The translations under genes were made by a program, and so were the position numbers. The notes under the pieces were generated by a model, which searched no databases, was not told where the DNA came from, and saw only the letters and a list, made by a program, of their open reading frames with translations. From NCBI GenBank assembly GCA_002167365.1, contig NHCU01000024.1, positions 1-41,294 of the forward strand: 41,294 bases of DNA, written 5' to 3'. Within the stretch, counting starts at the first letter, position 1. Each line of letters starts with the position of its first letter. Below are positions 24,066 through 34,259 of this stretch, one piece after another. This stretch comes from Betaproteobacteria bacterium TMED41 (GTDB lineage Bacteria > Pseudomonadota > Gammaproteobacteria > Burkholderiales > Burkholderiaceae_A).

Positions 24066-26777
24066 TTATTTTTTCAACACAATATTTATAAGTCTATTAG
24101 GTACGATTATAGTCTTTTGAATACCTTTACCTAAACTGAATTTCTTGAAAGCTTCAGATTTAAGAGCCGTTGTAATAATTTCATCATTACTAGCGTTGGA
24201 ACTTATTTTTAAATTTGAGCGTACTTTACCATTAATTTGACAAACAATATTAATTTCATCTTGTATTAGTGCACTTTCATCAATTTTTGGCCATGTGGCT
24301 GAAACAAGATTTCCAAAACCGTCGATAAAACCAAGCTCTTGCCAGATAGTTTCAGTAATATGTGGTGCTATCGGATAAAGAATTCTTAATAAAATGGACA
24401 TACTTTCTGTAAATAATTCATAAGAATTACCCAACTCCGATCTTTGTATTTTGGAAGAATTTATGTTTGAGCTGATAGATTTTTCTATGGTGTTGAATAA
24501 TTTCATTGAAGCAGAGACGACAGTGTTGTAGTGTTGTCTTCGTATATCAAAATCTGCTTGTTTTAAAATTTCGTGGGTTTGTTTTCTTAAATTTGACTTA
24601 GTGGGTTTACCAAACAAATTTGAGACTAAATCAATAGAGGATTTATTTATTTTATCTTGATTTAAGAAACAAAAATTCCATAAACGCTTTAAAAATCTAT
24701 GAGAACCTTCCAACCCATCCATGGACCATTCCAGTGTTTGCTCAGGAGGTGATGCAAAAATTGTGAATAGTCTGGCGGTATCAGCACCATATAAGTCAAT
24801 TAAAATTTGTGGGTCAACTCCATTATTTTTTGACTTTGACATTTTTTCAGAATTTCCAATCATGACTTCTGAATTATCTTTCATAAGAATAGCACTATCA
24901 ATCTTGCCTTTTTGATCACGATGAATAGTAATTTCCTCTGGATTAAAAAAAGTTACTTTGTTTGATTTACTTTTTTTGTAGAAGGTTTGATTAAGAACCA
25001 TCCCTTGAGTTAACAAACTTTTGAAAGGTTCTTCGAAATTTACGAGCCCTAGAGTTTTCATAACTTTGGACCAAAATCTGGCGTAAAGAAGATGCAACAC
25101 TGCATGTTCAATTCCTCCAATATATTGATCCATTGGCATCCAATAATTGATTCTAGAATCAACCATTGATTTATCTAAATTAGGGGAGCAGTAACGCATA
25201 AAATACCAACTTGAGTCTATGAAAGTATCCATGGTATCTGTCTCACGGTGAGCATGACCATTACACTTTGGACATTTTGCTTTATAAAATTCTTCGCAAT
25301 TCAATAAAGGATTACCAAATCCATCTGGTTTGATATTTTCAGGGAGAATGACAGGTAGATTTTTTTCAGGAACTGGGACAGAACCACAAACTTTACAATG
25401 TATTATAGGAATTGGAGTGCCCCAGTATCGCTGTCGACTTATTCCCCAGTCTCTTAATCTAGTTTGAGTAGTTTTTTCCCCAATTTTTAACTTTTCTAAA
25501 TCTGTAATTATTTTAATTACAGCTTGCTCTCTTGGAAGACCATCATAGGAACCTGAATTCATGCATATAGTATTTTCCTTACTCGCATACCAGTCTTTCC
25601 AATTATTACTGTCAAATTTGTTGATTTTTTTTGAATTTTCAATTGATCGGATTACTTGTCTGATGCCGAGACTATATTTTTTAGCAAAATGAAAATCTCG
25701 CTCATCATGAGCAGGGACTCCCATTACTGCACCGTCACCGTAAGACATGATTACGTAATTACCAATCCATATTGGGATTTTTTCATTGGTTAGAGGGTGA
25801 GTAACTGAAAGTCCGGTAAAAATCCCCTCTTTTTCACGAATAGCTATTTCAGCTTCTGTTTGATTTCCCAATTTACAAGTTTGAATGAAGCTTTTTACTT
25901 TAGAGTCAACTTTAGCAACATAATTTGCAATAGGATGTTCAGCAGCAATTGCAACAAAGGTGATACCCATTATTGTGTCAGGTCTTGTTGTATAGACACG
26001 TAATTTGCCATCATTGATAAGTTTTTTTTCTTCATTTCTTATCTCGTGGGAAAAAGAAAAACTTAGCCCTATGGATCTACCAATCCAATTTTCTTGCATG
26101 GTTTTTACTCTTTTTGGCCAATCGAGATTCTCAAGTCCAAGAGTAAGATCTTTGGAGTACTTTGTAATTGCGAGGTAATACATAGGCACCTCACGCTTTT
26201 CAATTTTGGCTCCAGACCGCCAGCCAAAACCATCGATTACTTGTTCATTAGCTAAAACAGTTTTATCTACCGGATCCCAATTAACAGAGCCAGTTTTTTT
26301 GTAAGCAATCCCTTTTTCTAACATTTTAAGGAATAACCACTGGTTCCATTTATAATAATCCGGTGAACAAGTAGAAAACTCTCTACTCCAATCAATTGCC
26401 AAACCAAGAGACTGTAGTTGTTTTTTCATAGTTGAAATGTTTGAGTTTGTCCATGCCGAAGGAGAGAGATTTTTGGATATAGCTGCATTTTCTGCCGGCA
26501 ATCCAAATGCATCCCATCCCATCGGCATGAGGACGTTGTAACCCATCATTCTTTTCCATCTAGCAATAACATCATTAATTGTATAATTACGAACATGCCC
26601 CATGTGAAGACGACCTGATGGGTAAGGTAGCATTGAACAGGCGTAATATTTACCTTTTGAAAATTTTGGGTCGTTTTCAATTACTTTAAATTGTTGATTG
26701 ATTTCCCATTTTTTTTGGATTTCTTTTTCAATCTTTTGGGGGTTATAATTTTTGTCAAAAAGAGTAGAGTCAGTCAT
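24066..26777 (-). CDS. leuS: Leucyl-tRNA synthetase
   Basis: This class I synthetase charges tRNA-Leu. It has 903 aa, somewhat longer than E. coli (860). The HIGH motif is HMGH (58-61) in YPSGRLHMGHVRNYT, and KMSKS is present in EKMSKSKNNGVDP. The CP1 editing domain shows VYTTRPDTIMG and GVPAHDERDF. The zinc-type insert carries CKVCGSVPVP and CPKCNGHAHRETDTMDTF. The start is ATG at 26777. It is divergent from uvrD and first in a seven-gene minus-strand run that ends with yggS. Confidence 0.98.
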   Translation of the reverse strand: MTDSTLFDKNYNPQKIEKEIQKKWEINQQFKVIENDPKFSKGKYYACSMLPYPSGRLHMGHVRNYTINDVIARWKRMMGYNVLMPMGWDAFGLPAENAAISKNLSPSAWTNSNISTMKKQLQSLGLAIDWSREFSTCSPDYYKWNQWLFLKMLEKGIAYKKTGSVNWDPVDKTVLANEQVIDGFGWRSGAKIEKREVPMYYLAITKYSKDLTLGLENLDWPKRVKTMQENWIGRSIGLSFSFSHEIRNEEKKLINDGKLRVYTTRPDTIMGITFVAIAAEHPIANYVAKVDSKVKSFIQTCKLGNQTEAEIAIREKEGIFTGLSVTHPLTNEKIPIWIGNYVIMSYGDGAVMGVPAHDERDFHFAKKYSLGIRQVIRSIENSKKINKFDSNNWKDWYASKENTICMNSGSYDGLPREQAVIKIITDLEKLKIGEKTTQTRLRDWGISRQRYWGTPIPIIHCKVCGSVPVPEKNLPVILPENIKPDGFGNPLLNCEEFYKAKCPKCNGHAHRETDTMDTFIDSSWYFMRYCSPNLDKSMVDSRINYWMPMDQYIGGIEHAVLHLLYARFWSKVMKTLGLVNFEEPFKSLLTQGMVLNQTFYKKSKSNKVTFFNPEEITIHRDQKGKIDSAILMKDNSEVMIGNSEKMSKSKNNGVDPQILIDLYGADTARLFTIFASPPEQTLEWSMDGLEGSHRFLKRLWNFCFLNQDKINKSSIDLVSNLFGKPTKSNLRKQTHEILKQADFDIRRQHYNTVVSASMKLFNTIEKSISSNINSSKIQRSELGNSYELFTESMSILLRILYPIAPHITETIWQELGFIDGFGNLVSATWPKIDESALIQDEINIVCQINGKVRSNLKISSNASNDEIITTALKSEAFKKFSLGKGIQKTIIVPNRLINIVLKK

Positions 26778-26887
26778 TTTTTCCTATACAGTACAAATAT
26801 TTATTAATTGATATTTTAACCATTAGTGAGTTTCAAATTAAAGAAAGTTTTTTCAATTTAAATTATAAAACATGAGATTCGAAAGAT

Positions 26888-29203
26888 ATGAACCCTGAAT
26901 TTTTAGATGGATTGAATGATCCACAAAAAGCTGCTGTCACGATTGAAAACGGCTCTGCACTTGTTTTGGCAGGTGCAGGCAGTGGGAAAACTCGAGTATT
27001 AACTACAAGGATTGCCTGGTTGTTGTCTATGGGAAAAGCCAGTTCTCAAGAAATCCTTGCAGTTACATTTACTAACAAAGCAGCTAAAGAAATGCTACTA
27101 AGAATTGGATTAATGCTTCCTTATAACTTGCGTAGTATGTGGATTGGGACTTTTCATGGATTATGCAATAGGATGCTTAGACATCATCATGAACAAGCTG
27201 CATTGCCTGAGTCATTTCAAATTTTAGATACCCAAGATCAACTATCATTTGTTAAGCGTTTGATGAAAAACTTGAGTGTAGATACAGATAAATTTCCCCC
27301 TCGACAAGTTCAAAAATTCATAAATTCTGCCAAAGAGGAAGGGTTAAGGTATGACAGTGTTGACGATCCCAATGGATTTAATCGGCCTTATATTGAGCTT
27401 TATGAAGCTTACGATATCCAGTGTCAAAAAGAGGGAGTTGTTGATTTTGGTGAACTTTTGCTACGCACTCTTGAGCTTCTTCAACGTTCCGAATCTATTA
27501 GAAAACACTATCAATCAAGATTCAAACATATTTTAGTAGATGAGTTTCAAGATACAAATTCTTTACAATACTCCTGGTTAAAATTACTAAGTGGTCGATC
27601 CACTGGAGTACTTGCAGTTGGCGATGACGATCAAAGTATATATGCATTCAGAGGAGCTAATGTTGCAAATATGCAATACTTTGAAAAAGATTTTAAAATC
27701 ACTAAAATTATTAGATTAGAACAGAATTATAGATCTCATGGATTTATTCTTGACGCAGCTAATTCTCTTATTTCCAGAAACACATCCAGGCTAGGAAAAA
27801 ATTTGTGGACTGATTCTGGAATGGGAGAATGTATCAGGGTTTTTGAATCACCTGAAGATGTCTTTGAAGCCGCTTGGGTAGTAGATGAAGTTAAAGACTT
27901 TATTAATATGGAAACATCTCCATCAGATATAGCAATTTTGTACAGAAGCAATGCGCAATCTAGGATTTTGGAACACGAGTTAAATAAAAGAAATATTGAT
28001 TATAGGGTGTATGGCGGACTTCGTTTTTATGATAGAGCAGAAATAAAACATGCTTTAGCTTATTTGAGACTTTTAGAAAACCAAAATGACGATACCGCTT
28101 TTATGAGAATTGTAAATTTTCCATCTCGTAAAATTGGCAATAGATCACTTGAGCAACTTCAAGATGTTGCCAAAACCCTGGATTTATCTTTATTTGATGC
28201 AATCGACAACTTAGAGGGCAAGGTAAGTTTAGCTTTAAGTAAGTTTAAAGAGATGATTGAAGATATTAGAAATGAGATAAATTTTAGTAATTTACCAGAA
28301 ACAGTTGATTTGGTTATTCGTAGATCTGGACTCGAAGAATATTACCTGTCGGAAAAAAATGGTTCTGAAAGGTTAGAAAACCTTAAAGAGTTAGTCACAG
28401 CATCGTCAGGTTTTATTGCAGAAGAAAAAATTAGCAGTTCAATACCTTCCAATTTTGGAATTAGCCGGCGAAGTTCAAAAAATGAAAATATCGAACCAAA
28501 TAAGCCAGTCACCCTTGTTGACGAAAGTGAATTTGATAAAAATTTAAATCTCACTCCGCTAGCCAAGTTTCTTGTTAATGCCTCATTGGAATCTGGTGAA
28601 AGTCAGGCTGGTGCAGGAAAGGCCGCAGTGCAATTGATGACTATTCATTCAGCTAAAGGGTTGGAGTTTGATGTTGTCTTTGTAACAGGCTTAGAGGAGG
28701 GTTTGTTTCCTCACGAAAATTCTTTAAGCGAAATAAATGGAGTTGAAGAAGAGAGACGGCTGATGTACGTTGCAATGACCAGAGCAAAAAAAAGGCTATT
28801 TCTCTCATCAGCACAGGCAAGAAGGTTGCACGGCCAAGTAAGATATCATCAACAAAGCAGATTTTTAGAAGAAATTCCAAAAGAATGTTTAAAGAAATTA
28901 TCAATGCAACACGATACTAATCTGAATCATGCGAGTGCTTTTAATGGCCGTAAACTGAATGTCGAAAACCAAACCTACGGCTTAACTCATAATGAATTAC
29001 ATTCAAATTTTTCATCTAATGAAAAAAATAGTAATAATTTAAACGCATTGAAAGTTGGTCAGTATGTTAGACATCAAAGATTTGGTGATGGGATAGTGCT
29101 TGCTCTTCAAGGAACTGGCTCAGAAGCAAGTGTTCATATAAAGTTTGAGCAAAACGATGTTCGTTGTTTGTCTCTTGCCATTGCCAAACTTGAAAAAATT
29201 TAA
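26888..29203 (+). CDS. uvrD: ATP-dependent DNA helicase UvrD
   Basis: This SF1 helicase acts in nucleotide excision and mismatch repair. It has 771 aa. Walker A is AGAGSGKT (28-35) after the Q-motif LNDPQKAAV. LVDEFQDTN, GDDDQSIYAFRGAN, QNYRSHG, YRVYGGLRFYDRAEIKHALAYLRL, LMTIHSAKGLEFD and VAMTRAKKRLFLS follow in order. The C-terminal YVRHQRFGDGIVLALQG is the small domain typical of UvrD/PcrA and not Rep. It is convergent with mutS, 13 bp apart. Confidence 0.96.
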   Translation: MNPEFLDGLNDPQKAAVTIENGSALVLAGAGSGKTRVLTTRIAWLLSMGKASSQEILAVTFTNKAAKEMLLRIGLMLPYNLRSMWIGTFHGLCNRMLRHHHEQAALPESFQILDTQDQLSFVKRLMKNLSVDTDKFPPRQVQKFINSAKEEGLRYDSVDDPNGFNRPYIELYEAYDIQCQKEGVVDFGELLLRTLELLQRSESIRKHYQSRFKHILVDEFQDTNSLQYSWLKLLSGRSTGVLAVGDDDQSIYAFRGANVANMQYFEKDFKITKIIRLEQNYRSHGFILDAANSLISRNTSRLGKNLWTDSGMGECIRVFESPEDVFEAAWVVDEVKDFINMETSPSDIAILYRSNAQSRILEHELNKRNIDYRVYGGLRFYDRAEIKHALAYLRLLENQNDDTAFMRIVNFPSRKIGNRSLEQLQDVAKTLDLSLFDAIDNLEGKVSLALSKFKEMIEDIRNEINFSNLPETVDLVIRRSGLEEYYLSEKNGSERLENLKELVTASSGFIAEEKISSSIPSNFGISRRSSKNENIEPNKPVTLVDESEFDKNLNLTPLAKFLVNASLESGESQAGAGKAAVQLMTIHSAKGLEFDVVFVTGLEEGLFPHENSLSEINGVEEERRLMYVAMTRAKKRLFLSSAQARRLHGQVRYHQQSRFLEEIPKECLKKLSMQHDTNLNHASAFNGRKLNVENQTYGLTHNELHSNFSSNEKNSNNLNALKVGQYVRHQRFGDGIVLALQGTGSEASVHIKFEQNDVRCLSLAIAKLEKI

Positions 29204-29216
29204 AGTTTAGAAAATG

Positions 29217-31859
29217 TCAAAGGTCCGTATTCTTTAAACTTTTTTTCCACTTAAAAAGTAAATTCAGTGCTGTATTAGGAGAACAATTATTTGGATCGAT
29301 GTTGCAAATTTCCTTAGCTATTTTTTTAAATAGATCACTTTCAAATTTTTGTCTAGCCGATTTAATTTCATTATTTTTTTCTTGGTTATTGGAAGAAGTT
29401 GAATGTGAAATTATTTTTGCATGTTGAATTATTGGCAATGGAATTCCGGCTAGTTTTGCAACTTTTAAGCCAAAACTTTTACTGGCAGGTCCTTCTTTTA
29501 GTTCATATAAAAAAATAATTTTCTCCTCTTCTTCTTTTGTTGTTATGTGAAAGTTTTTGATTTGATTTTGAGTTTTTTCTAATTCTGTTAATTCGAAATA
29601 GTGCGTTGCAAATAGACACAGGGCTTTTGTTTTTTGTGCGAGTTGAGTTGCTATAGCTGTAGCTAATGCAAGGCCATCGGAGGTGGATGTTCCCCTACCT
29701 ATTTCATCTAATAAAACTAGACTTTTGTTTGTGCTTTCATGAAGAATCTTTGCGGCTTCATTCATTTCAACCATGAACGTTGATCTGCCACCAGCAAGAT
29801 CGTCTGCAGCACCTATTCTGGTAAAAATTCTGTCAACAATTCCAATTTTTGCTTTTTTTGCTGGAAGAGGTGAACCTATTCTCCCCAAAATGACTATAAG
29901 AGCAACCTGTTTCATATAGGTTGACTTACCACTCATGTTGGGACCTGTTAGTAACATCATGCTTTTTTTATCATTTAGCTTCGTATCATTTGGATAATAG
30001 TTATGTTCAAAACTTAAAGAGTCTTTATTTGAGGCTAATACAGGATGAGAGCCTTGCTCAATAATAATTTCTGGTTTGTTTGTTAATTCGGGTAATATCC
30101 ATTTGTTTTCGGAAATTTTTAGGGCTAAAGTTGCAAATACATCAAATAAACAAACTGATTCAGATAAGTCGAATAAAAAATCAGTGTTTTTCTTCAAGTC
30201 ATCTAGAAGGTGACCAAAAATGATCTGTTCACGTTCGACGGCGTTCTCTTTGGCAAAAAGTATTTTATCCTCCAGCTCTTTTAATTCTGGTGTTGTGAAT
30301 CTCTCAGAGTTTTTTAATGTTTGTTTTCTCACATAGTTTTCAGGAACTTTGTTTTTATTGCTATCAGTGACTTCAAAAAAATATCCATGGGCAGGACTGT
30401 AGCCAATTTTTAAATTTGAAATTCCTGTTTTACTTTTGTGCTCAATCTCTAGCTTCTTTAAAAAGTCATTGCTCTTTTTTTCTATACGTCGGAAGTTATC
30501 AAGTATTTCGTCAAATCCATCCTGAATGAATCCACCATATTTCATTTTATTACTAAAGTCATATGACAAACAATTTGTAATTCTTGCAACCAGTGAATGT
30601 AGCTTTGAATTTGAAAAACTCTGATAAACAGTTTCAATGTATTTGTTATTACTGGCTTTTATTAAATGACTAAGTTCATGTATTTTTATAAGATTTTGAG
30701 AAAGAGAACAAAGCTCTCTTGGAGAAGTGTTTCCTAACGAAATCCTTGCCGCTACTCTGCTTATGTCGATAATGCCTTTTAGTGCAGAGTGTAACCGTGG
30801 CCTTTCCGAAATCCAATGAATACTTTTTTGTCTTTCTAGCAAGAATTCGTTACTTGACAGTGGGGATAAGACCCAGTTGTTTAAAAGTCTTGATCCGCCA
30901 CTGGTTTGACATCTGTCTAAACATGAAATTAATGTAATATTTTTTTCCGAGTTATCATACAAGGGTTTATTGAGTTCTAATGCTTTTTGGGCTGTAGTGT
31001 CGAGAATTACAAATTGAGATTGTTTGATTTTTTTTGGGAACCTAAGATATTTTATGGGTTGACCAATGTTTTTTTCTGCGTAATTAATCAAAGCACTCAT
31101 AGACTCTAATACAGAATTGACACCAGTTAATTCTATTGATTCTAATGAGTGAATTGCCAACCTTTTTTTTAGAGTGGAAGTACCCTTTTCTGCATCAAAT
31201 TCCCATGATGGAAGAGGTACTATTTTATTTTGAGGAACTATTTCTTTAAGAGAGAAAAAAACATTTTTTGGTTCTAGGTCTTTATCGTTAGGATTTAAGT
31301 TTTTTTTTGTATCTGGAATCAGAATTTCACCAATATCGAATTTAGAGATGGCTGTAAGTATTTGTTCACAAGGAGCTTGGTCTGTGACTTTAACGATATC
31401 AGGTTTAAACCAAAATAATTCTCCTGTAGAAACATCAATCAATGAAATCCCAGAAGATAAATTTATGCACATTAGCCAAGTTTGTGTTTTCTCAGAGACA
31501 AGCCCACTATCAAATAATGTTCCTGCGGTTACTATCCTTACGACTTTTCTTTCTACAAGACCCTTGTAACCCACAGGATCACTTACCTGTTCACAAATAG
31601 CAACTGTTTTTCCAGCATTGATCAGCTTTTTAAGATAATTTTGATGTGCAGATACAGGAACTCCCGCCATTAGAACTGGTTCGTTTGCACTTTTACCTCT
31701 TTGAGTTAAAGTTATTCCAAGAATTCGTGAGGCTTCTAATGCATCGCCATAGAAAAGCTCATAGAAATCACCCATCCTGAAAAAAACCAAGTTATTTGGA
31801 TGGTTTTTCTTTATTTTCAAAAATTGTTTTATTACAGGAGTATGACCTTCAAGGTTCAT
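29217..31859 (-). CDS. mutS: DNA mismatch repair protein MutS
   Basis: MutS recognises mismatches and recruits MutL. It has 880 aa. The mismatch-reading F-x-E is F32-Y-E34 in RMGDFYELFYGDA. Walker A is TGPNMSGKSTYMKQ, and Walker B/signature is LLDEIGRGTSTSDGLALA. THYFELTELE and SFGLKVAKLAGIP follow. The start ATG shares one base with the suhB stop (TAATG), suggesting coupling. It lies tail to tail with uvrD, its functional partner in repair. Confidence 0.98.
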   Translation of the reverse strand: MNLEGHTPVIKQFLKIKKNHPNNLVFFRMGDFYELFYGDALEASRILGITLTQRGKSANEPVLMAGVPVSAHQNYLKKLINAGKTVAICEQVSDPVGYKGLVERKVVRIVTAGTLFDSGLVSEKTQTWLMCINLSSGISLIDVSTGELFWFKPDIVKVTDQAPCEQILTAISKFDIGEILIPDTKKNLNPNDKDLEPKNVFFSLKEIVPQNKIVPLPSWEFDAEKGTSTLKKRLAIHSLESIELTGVNSVLESMSALINYAEKNIGQPIKYLRFPKKIKQSQFVILDTTAQKALELNKPLYDNSEKNITLISCLDRCQTSGGSRLLNNWVLSPLSSNEFLLERQKSIHWISERPRLHSALKGIIDISRVAARISLGNTSPRELCSLSQNLIKIHELSHLIKASNNKYIETVYQSFSNSKLHSLVARITNCLSYDFSNKMKYGGFIQDGFDEILDNFRRIEKKSNDFLKKLEIEHKSKTGISNLKIGYSPAHGYFFEVTDSNKNKVPENYVRKQTLKNSERFTTPELKELEDKILFAKENAVEREQIIFGHLLDDLKKNTDFLFDLSESVCLFDVFATLALKISENKWILPELTNKPEIIIEQGSHPVLASNKDSLSFEHNYYPNDTKLNDKKSMMLLTGPNMSGKSTYMKQVALIVILGRIGSPLPAKKAKIGIVDRIFTRIGAADDLAGGRSTFMVEMNEAAKILHESTNKSLVLLDEIGRGTSTSDGLALATAIATQLAQKTKALCLFATHYFELTELEKTQNQIKNFHITTKEEEEKIIFLYELKEGPASKSFGLKVAKLAGIPLPIIQHAKIISHSTSSNNQEKNNEIKSARQKFESDLFKKIAKEICNIDPNNCSPNTALNLLFKWKKSLKNTDL

Positions 31860-32692
31860 TAGCTGACTTTTATTCTGGGTTTAATTGAAAACTCATGATT
31901 TGATAAAGTTCTGATGAGCAAAGCAAATATTTTTGGATTAGCGGCCACGATGTTGGAGGAAAATAAATAATCGTTGTCTCCATTAAAGTTTCCAACAAAC
32001 CCTCCAGCCTCTTGTACAATAAGACTGCCAGCAGCTGAGTCCCATGGCATTAGCCCTATTTCAAAAAAACCGTCAAAACGTCCTGATGCAACATAGCAGA
32101 GTTCTAAAGCAGCAGAGCCAATTCTTCTAATACTTATAGATGACTTTGAAATAGTTTGCAAAACTGAATAATAACTGTCAAATAAATCTGGGTCTCTTGG
32201 AGGAAATCCCGTAGCAATTAAAGATGATTGAAGTCTAATTTGTTTAGAAACTCGGAGTCTGCGATCGTTTAGATAAGCACCCCTACCCTTGGACGCAGTA
32301 AAAAGCTCGTCGCGTGAAGGATCATAAACTACTGCCTGTTCAATCTCTTTCTTGTGATGCAGTGCTATGGATACGCAATAATTAGGGAGACCATGAATGA
32401 AATTGGTTGTCCCATCAATTGGGTCTATGATCCATGTAGGGTGATTATAAGAAAATTTAATGGGTTCATTTTTCCCAGAAGAGGTTGCTTCCTCAGCAAG
32501 AAAATGGTGACTTGGATAAGCTAATTTCAGTATGTTTATTATTTCACTCTCGCAATTTTTATCTATGTCAGTTACAAAATCATTTTTTTCTTTCTGAGAT
32601 ATTTTGATAATTCCGGGATCAAGACTAGCTCGATTAATGATTGATCCAGCTTTTCTAGCAGCCTTTATGGCAGTATTTAACATCGGGTGCAT
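31859..32692 (-). CDS. suhB: Inositol-1-monophosphatase family protein (SuhB)
   Basis: This Mg-dependent phosphatase of the IMPase family, 277 aa, has an E. coli homologue, SuhB, that also works with Nus factors on rRNA transcription. Metal-site motifs are FLAEEAT, WIIDPIDGTTNFIHGLP and MPWDSAAGSLIVQEAGG. It is divergent from trmJ (33 bp between starts), a pairing seen in many proteobacteria. The stop overlaps the mutS start by one base. Confidence 0.95.
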   Translation of the reverse strand: MHPMLNTAIKAARKAGSIINRASLDPGIIKISQKEKNDFVTDIDKNCESEIINILKLAYPSHHFLAEEATSSGKNEPIKFSYNHPTWIIDPIDGTTNFIHGLPNYCVSIALHHKKEIEQAVVYDPSRDELFTASKGRGAYLNDRRLRVSKQIRLQSSLIATGFPPRDPDLFDSYYSVLQTISKSSISIRRIGSAALELCYVASGRFDGFFEIGLMPWDSAAGSLIVQEAGGFVGNFNGDNDYLFSSNIVAANPKIFALLIRTLSNHEFSIKPRIKVS

Positions 32693-32725
32693 AAGTTTCC
32701 TTTAACTTAATATTAATCAATTGTA

Positions 32726-33538
32726 ATGAACACAAACCAAAACAAGTTTATTTATGACAATTTAAATAGAATTAATTGGATTTTTGTTGATTTAAGCCAT
32801 CCTGGAAATCTCGGAGCATGTGCTAGAGCTTTAAAGGTAATGGGTGCATCAAATATTAATTTAGTAAATCCAAAAAAAAAGGGATTAGGCTCAGATGATG
32901 TTGCAATCAGAAGAGCTGCTGGTGCAAAAGATGTCTTGCATTCATCCACAGTCTCAACTTTTGAGAAAGCTAGCAAAAATGCTAATTGTGTAATTGCATT
33001 TTCCTCAAGAAAAAGATCACTTCAACCACCAGAAATAGAATTTGATAGCATGATAAACATGGTTGTTAAATTACTGTTATCCTCTAAACAACACAGGGCC
33101 TCAATGGTTTTTGGCGGTGAGAGAGTGGGTTTACATAATGAAGATTTAATAAAATGCACTCACGTTTGCAAATTTAACGTAAACCCTATTTACTCCTCGT
33201 TAAATTTGTCACATGCTGTTCAATTAGTATCTTACGCCTTGAGGATAGAACTAATAAAACAATTTTTGATTTTGACTGATTCTAAAAGTTTAATTGATCG
33301 GGAGAATAAAAAAAATAAATTCACTTCAAAAAATGTTTGCATTACCCAAGAAAAAATTTTAAGTCTCAAAAATTCCTTTTTGGAATTAACTAAAGATGTA
33401 GGACTGATTAAATCAAATAATGCGGGAAGAATTGAACAAAGAATTAGTAGAATCTTGGCTACATCTAATCTTTCTGAAAACGACTTTAAACTTTTGCAAA
33501 GTTTTTTTGCTTTGATAAAAAAAAAATTGAAAGATTAA
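32726..33538 (+). CDS. trmJ: tRNA (cytidine/uridine-2'-O)-methyltransferase TrmJ
   Basis: TrmJ is a SPOUT (trefoil-knot) enzyme that 2'-O-methylates position 32 of several tRNAs. It has 270 aa. FVDLSHPGNLGACARALKVMG, LGSDDVAIRRAAGAKDVL, MVFGGERVGLHNEDLIKC and SSLNLSHAVQLVSYAL are the SPOUT motifs and match TrmJ. The C-terminal part (about 200-270) is the TrmJ-specific extension. It lies 22 bp before cysE. Confidence 0.94.
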   Translation: MNTNQNKFIYDNLNRINWIFVDLSHPGNLGACARALKVMGASNINLVNPKKKGLGSDDVAIRRAAGAKDVLHSSTVSTFEKASKNANCVIAFSSRKRSLQPPEIEFDSMINMVVKLLLSSKQHRASMVFGGERVGLHNEDLIKCTHVCKFNVNPIYSSLNLSHAVQLVSYALRIELIKQFLILTDSKSLIDRENKKNKFTSKNVCITQEKILSLKNSFLELTKDVGLIKSNNAGRIEQRISRILATSNLSENDFKLLQSFFALIKKKLKD

Positions 33539-33560
33539 ATTCAAAAAAATAAGAGAAAAA

Positions 33561-34259
33561 ATGAAAAAATATAAATTTTTAGAAGACATTGATACCATTT
33601 CACTTCGAGACCCTGCTGCAAAATCTTGGTTTGAAGTGGTTTCTTGTTACCCTGGACTTCATGCGCTTTGGAGCCATCGTGTTTCTCATGTTTTATGGAA
33701 AACCCAGTTCTCCGCTCTAATGTTACTTGCAAGGTTTTTATCCACGTTATCTAGAATGATAACTGGGATTGAAATTCATCCAGGGGTAAAGATTGGTAGA
33801 AGGCTTTTTATTGATCACGGGCATGGTGTTGTAATAGGAGAAACTTCAGAAATTGGAGATGATTGTACTATTTATCAGGGAGTGACTTTGGGAGGAACCT
33901 CTTTGGAAAAAGGGGAGAAGAGGCATCCTACTATTGGGGATGAAGTTGTTATAGGAGCAGGTGCAAAAGTTTTAGGGCCTTTTGTAGTTGGTTCAAGGGC
34001 AAAGATTGGGTCAAACGCTGTTGTCGTCGAAGCTGTGTTACCCGATACAACTGTTGTTGGCATCCCAGCAAGAGCTATTGGAAAGGATCAAATTTCGGAA
34101 CAAACATCAGGATCTGATTTTCATGCATATGGTGTATCAGGTGCGATGAAAGATCCGGTTGATGAAAAATTGGAGCGAATTAATAGGTTGCTAAAAGATC
34201 AAGATGAGGAATTGAAGGCTTTAAAAATTAAATTAGGTGTCAAGTCAAAATCTGACTGA
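33561..34259 (+). CDS. cysE: Serine O-acetyltransferase
   Basis: CysE makes O-acetylserine from serine and acetyl-CoA, the entry to cysteine synthesis. It has 232 aa, the short form with a reduced N-terminal helical domain. Hexapeptide repeats form a left-handed beta-helix, with IDHGHGVVIGET, TIYQGVTLGGTSLEKGEKRHPTI (residues about 112-134) and VVGIPARAIG. The C-terminal tail includes a charged helix (about 193-225) unlike the E. coli tail. Its last 20 bp overlap the end of lpxH on the other strand. Confidence 0.95.
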   Translation: MKKYKFLEDIDTISLRDPAAKSWFEVVSCYPGLHALWSHRVSHVLWKTQFSALMLLARFLSTLSRMITGIEIHPGVKIGRRLFIDHGHGVVIGETSEIGDDCTIYQGVTLGGTSLEKGEKRHPTIGDEVVIGAGAKVLGPFVVGSRAKIGSNAVVVEAVLPDTTVVGIPARAIGKDQISEQTSGSDFHAYGVSGAMKDPVDEKLERINRLLKDQDEELKALKIKLGVKSKSD

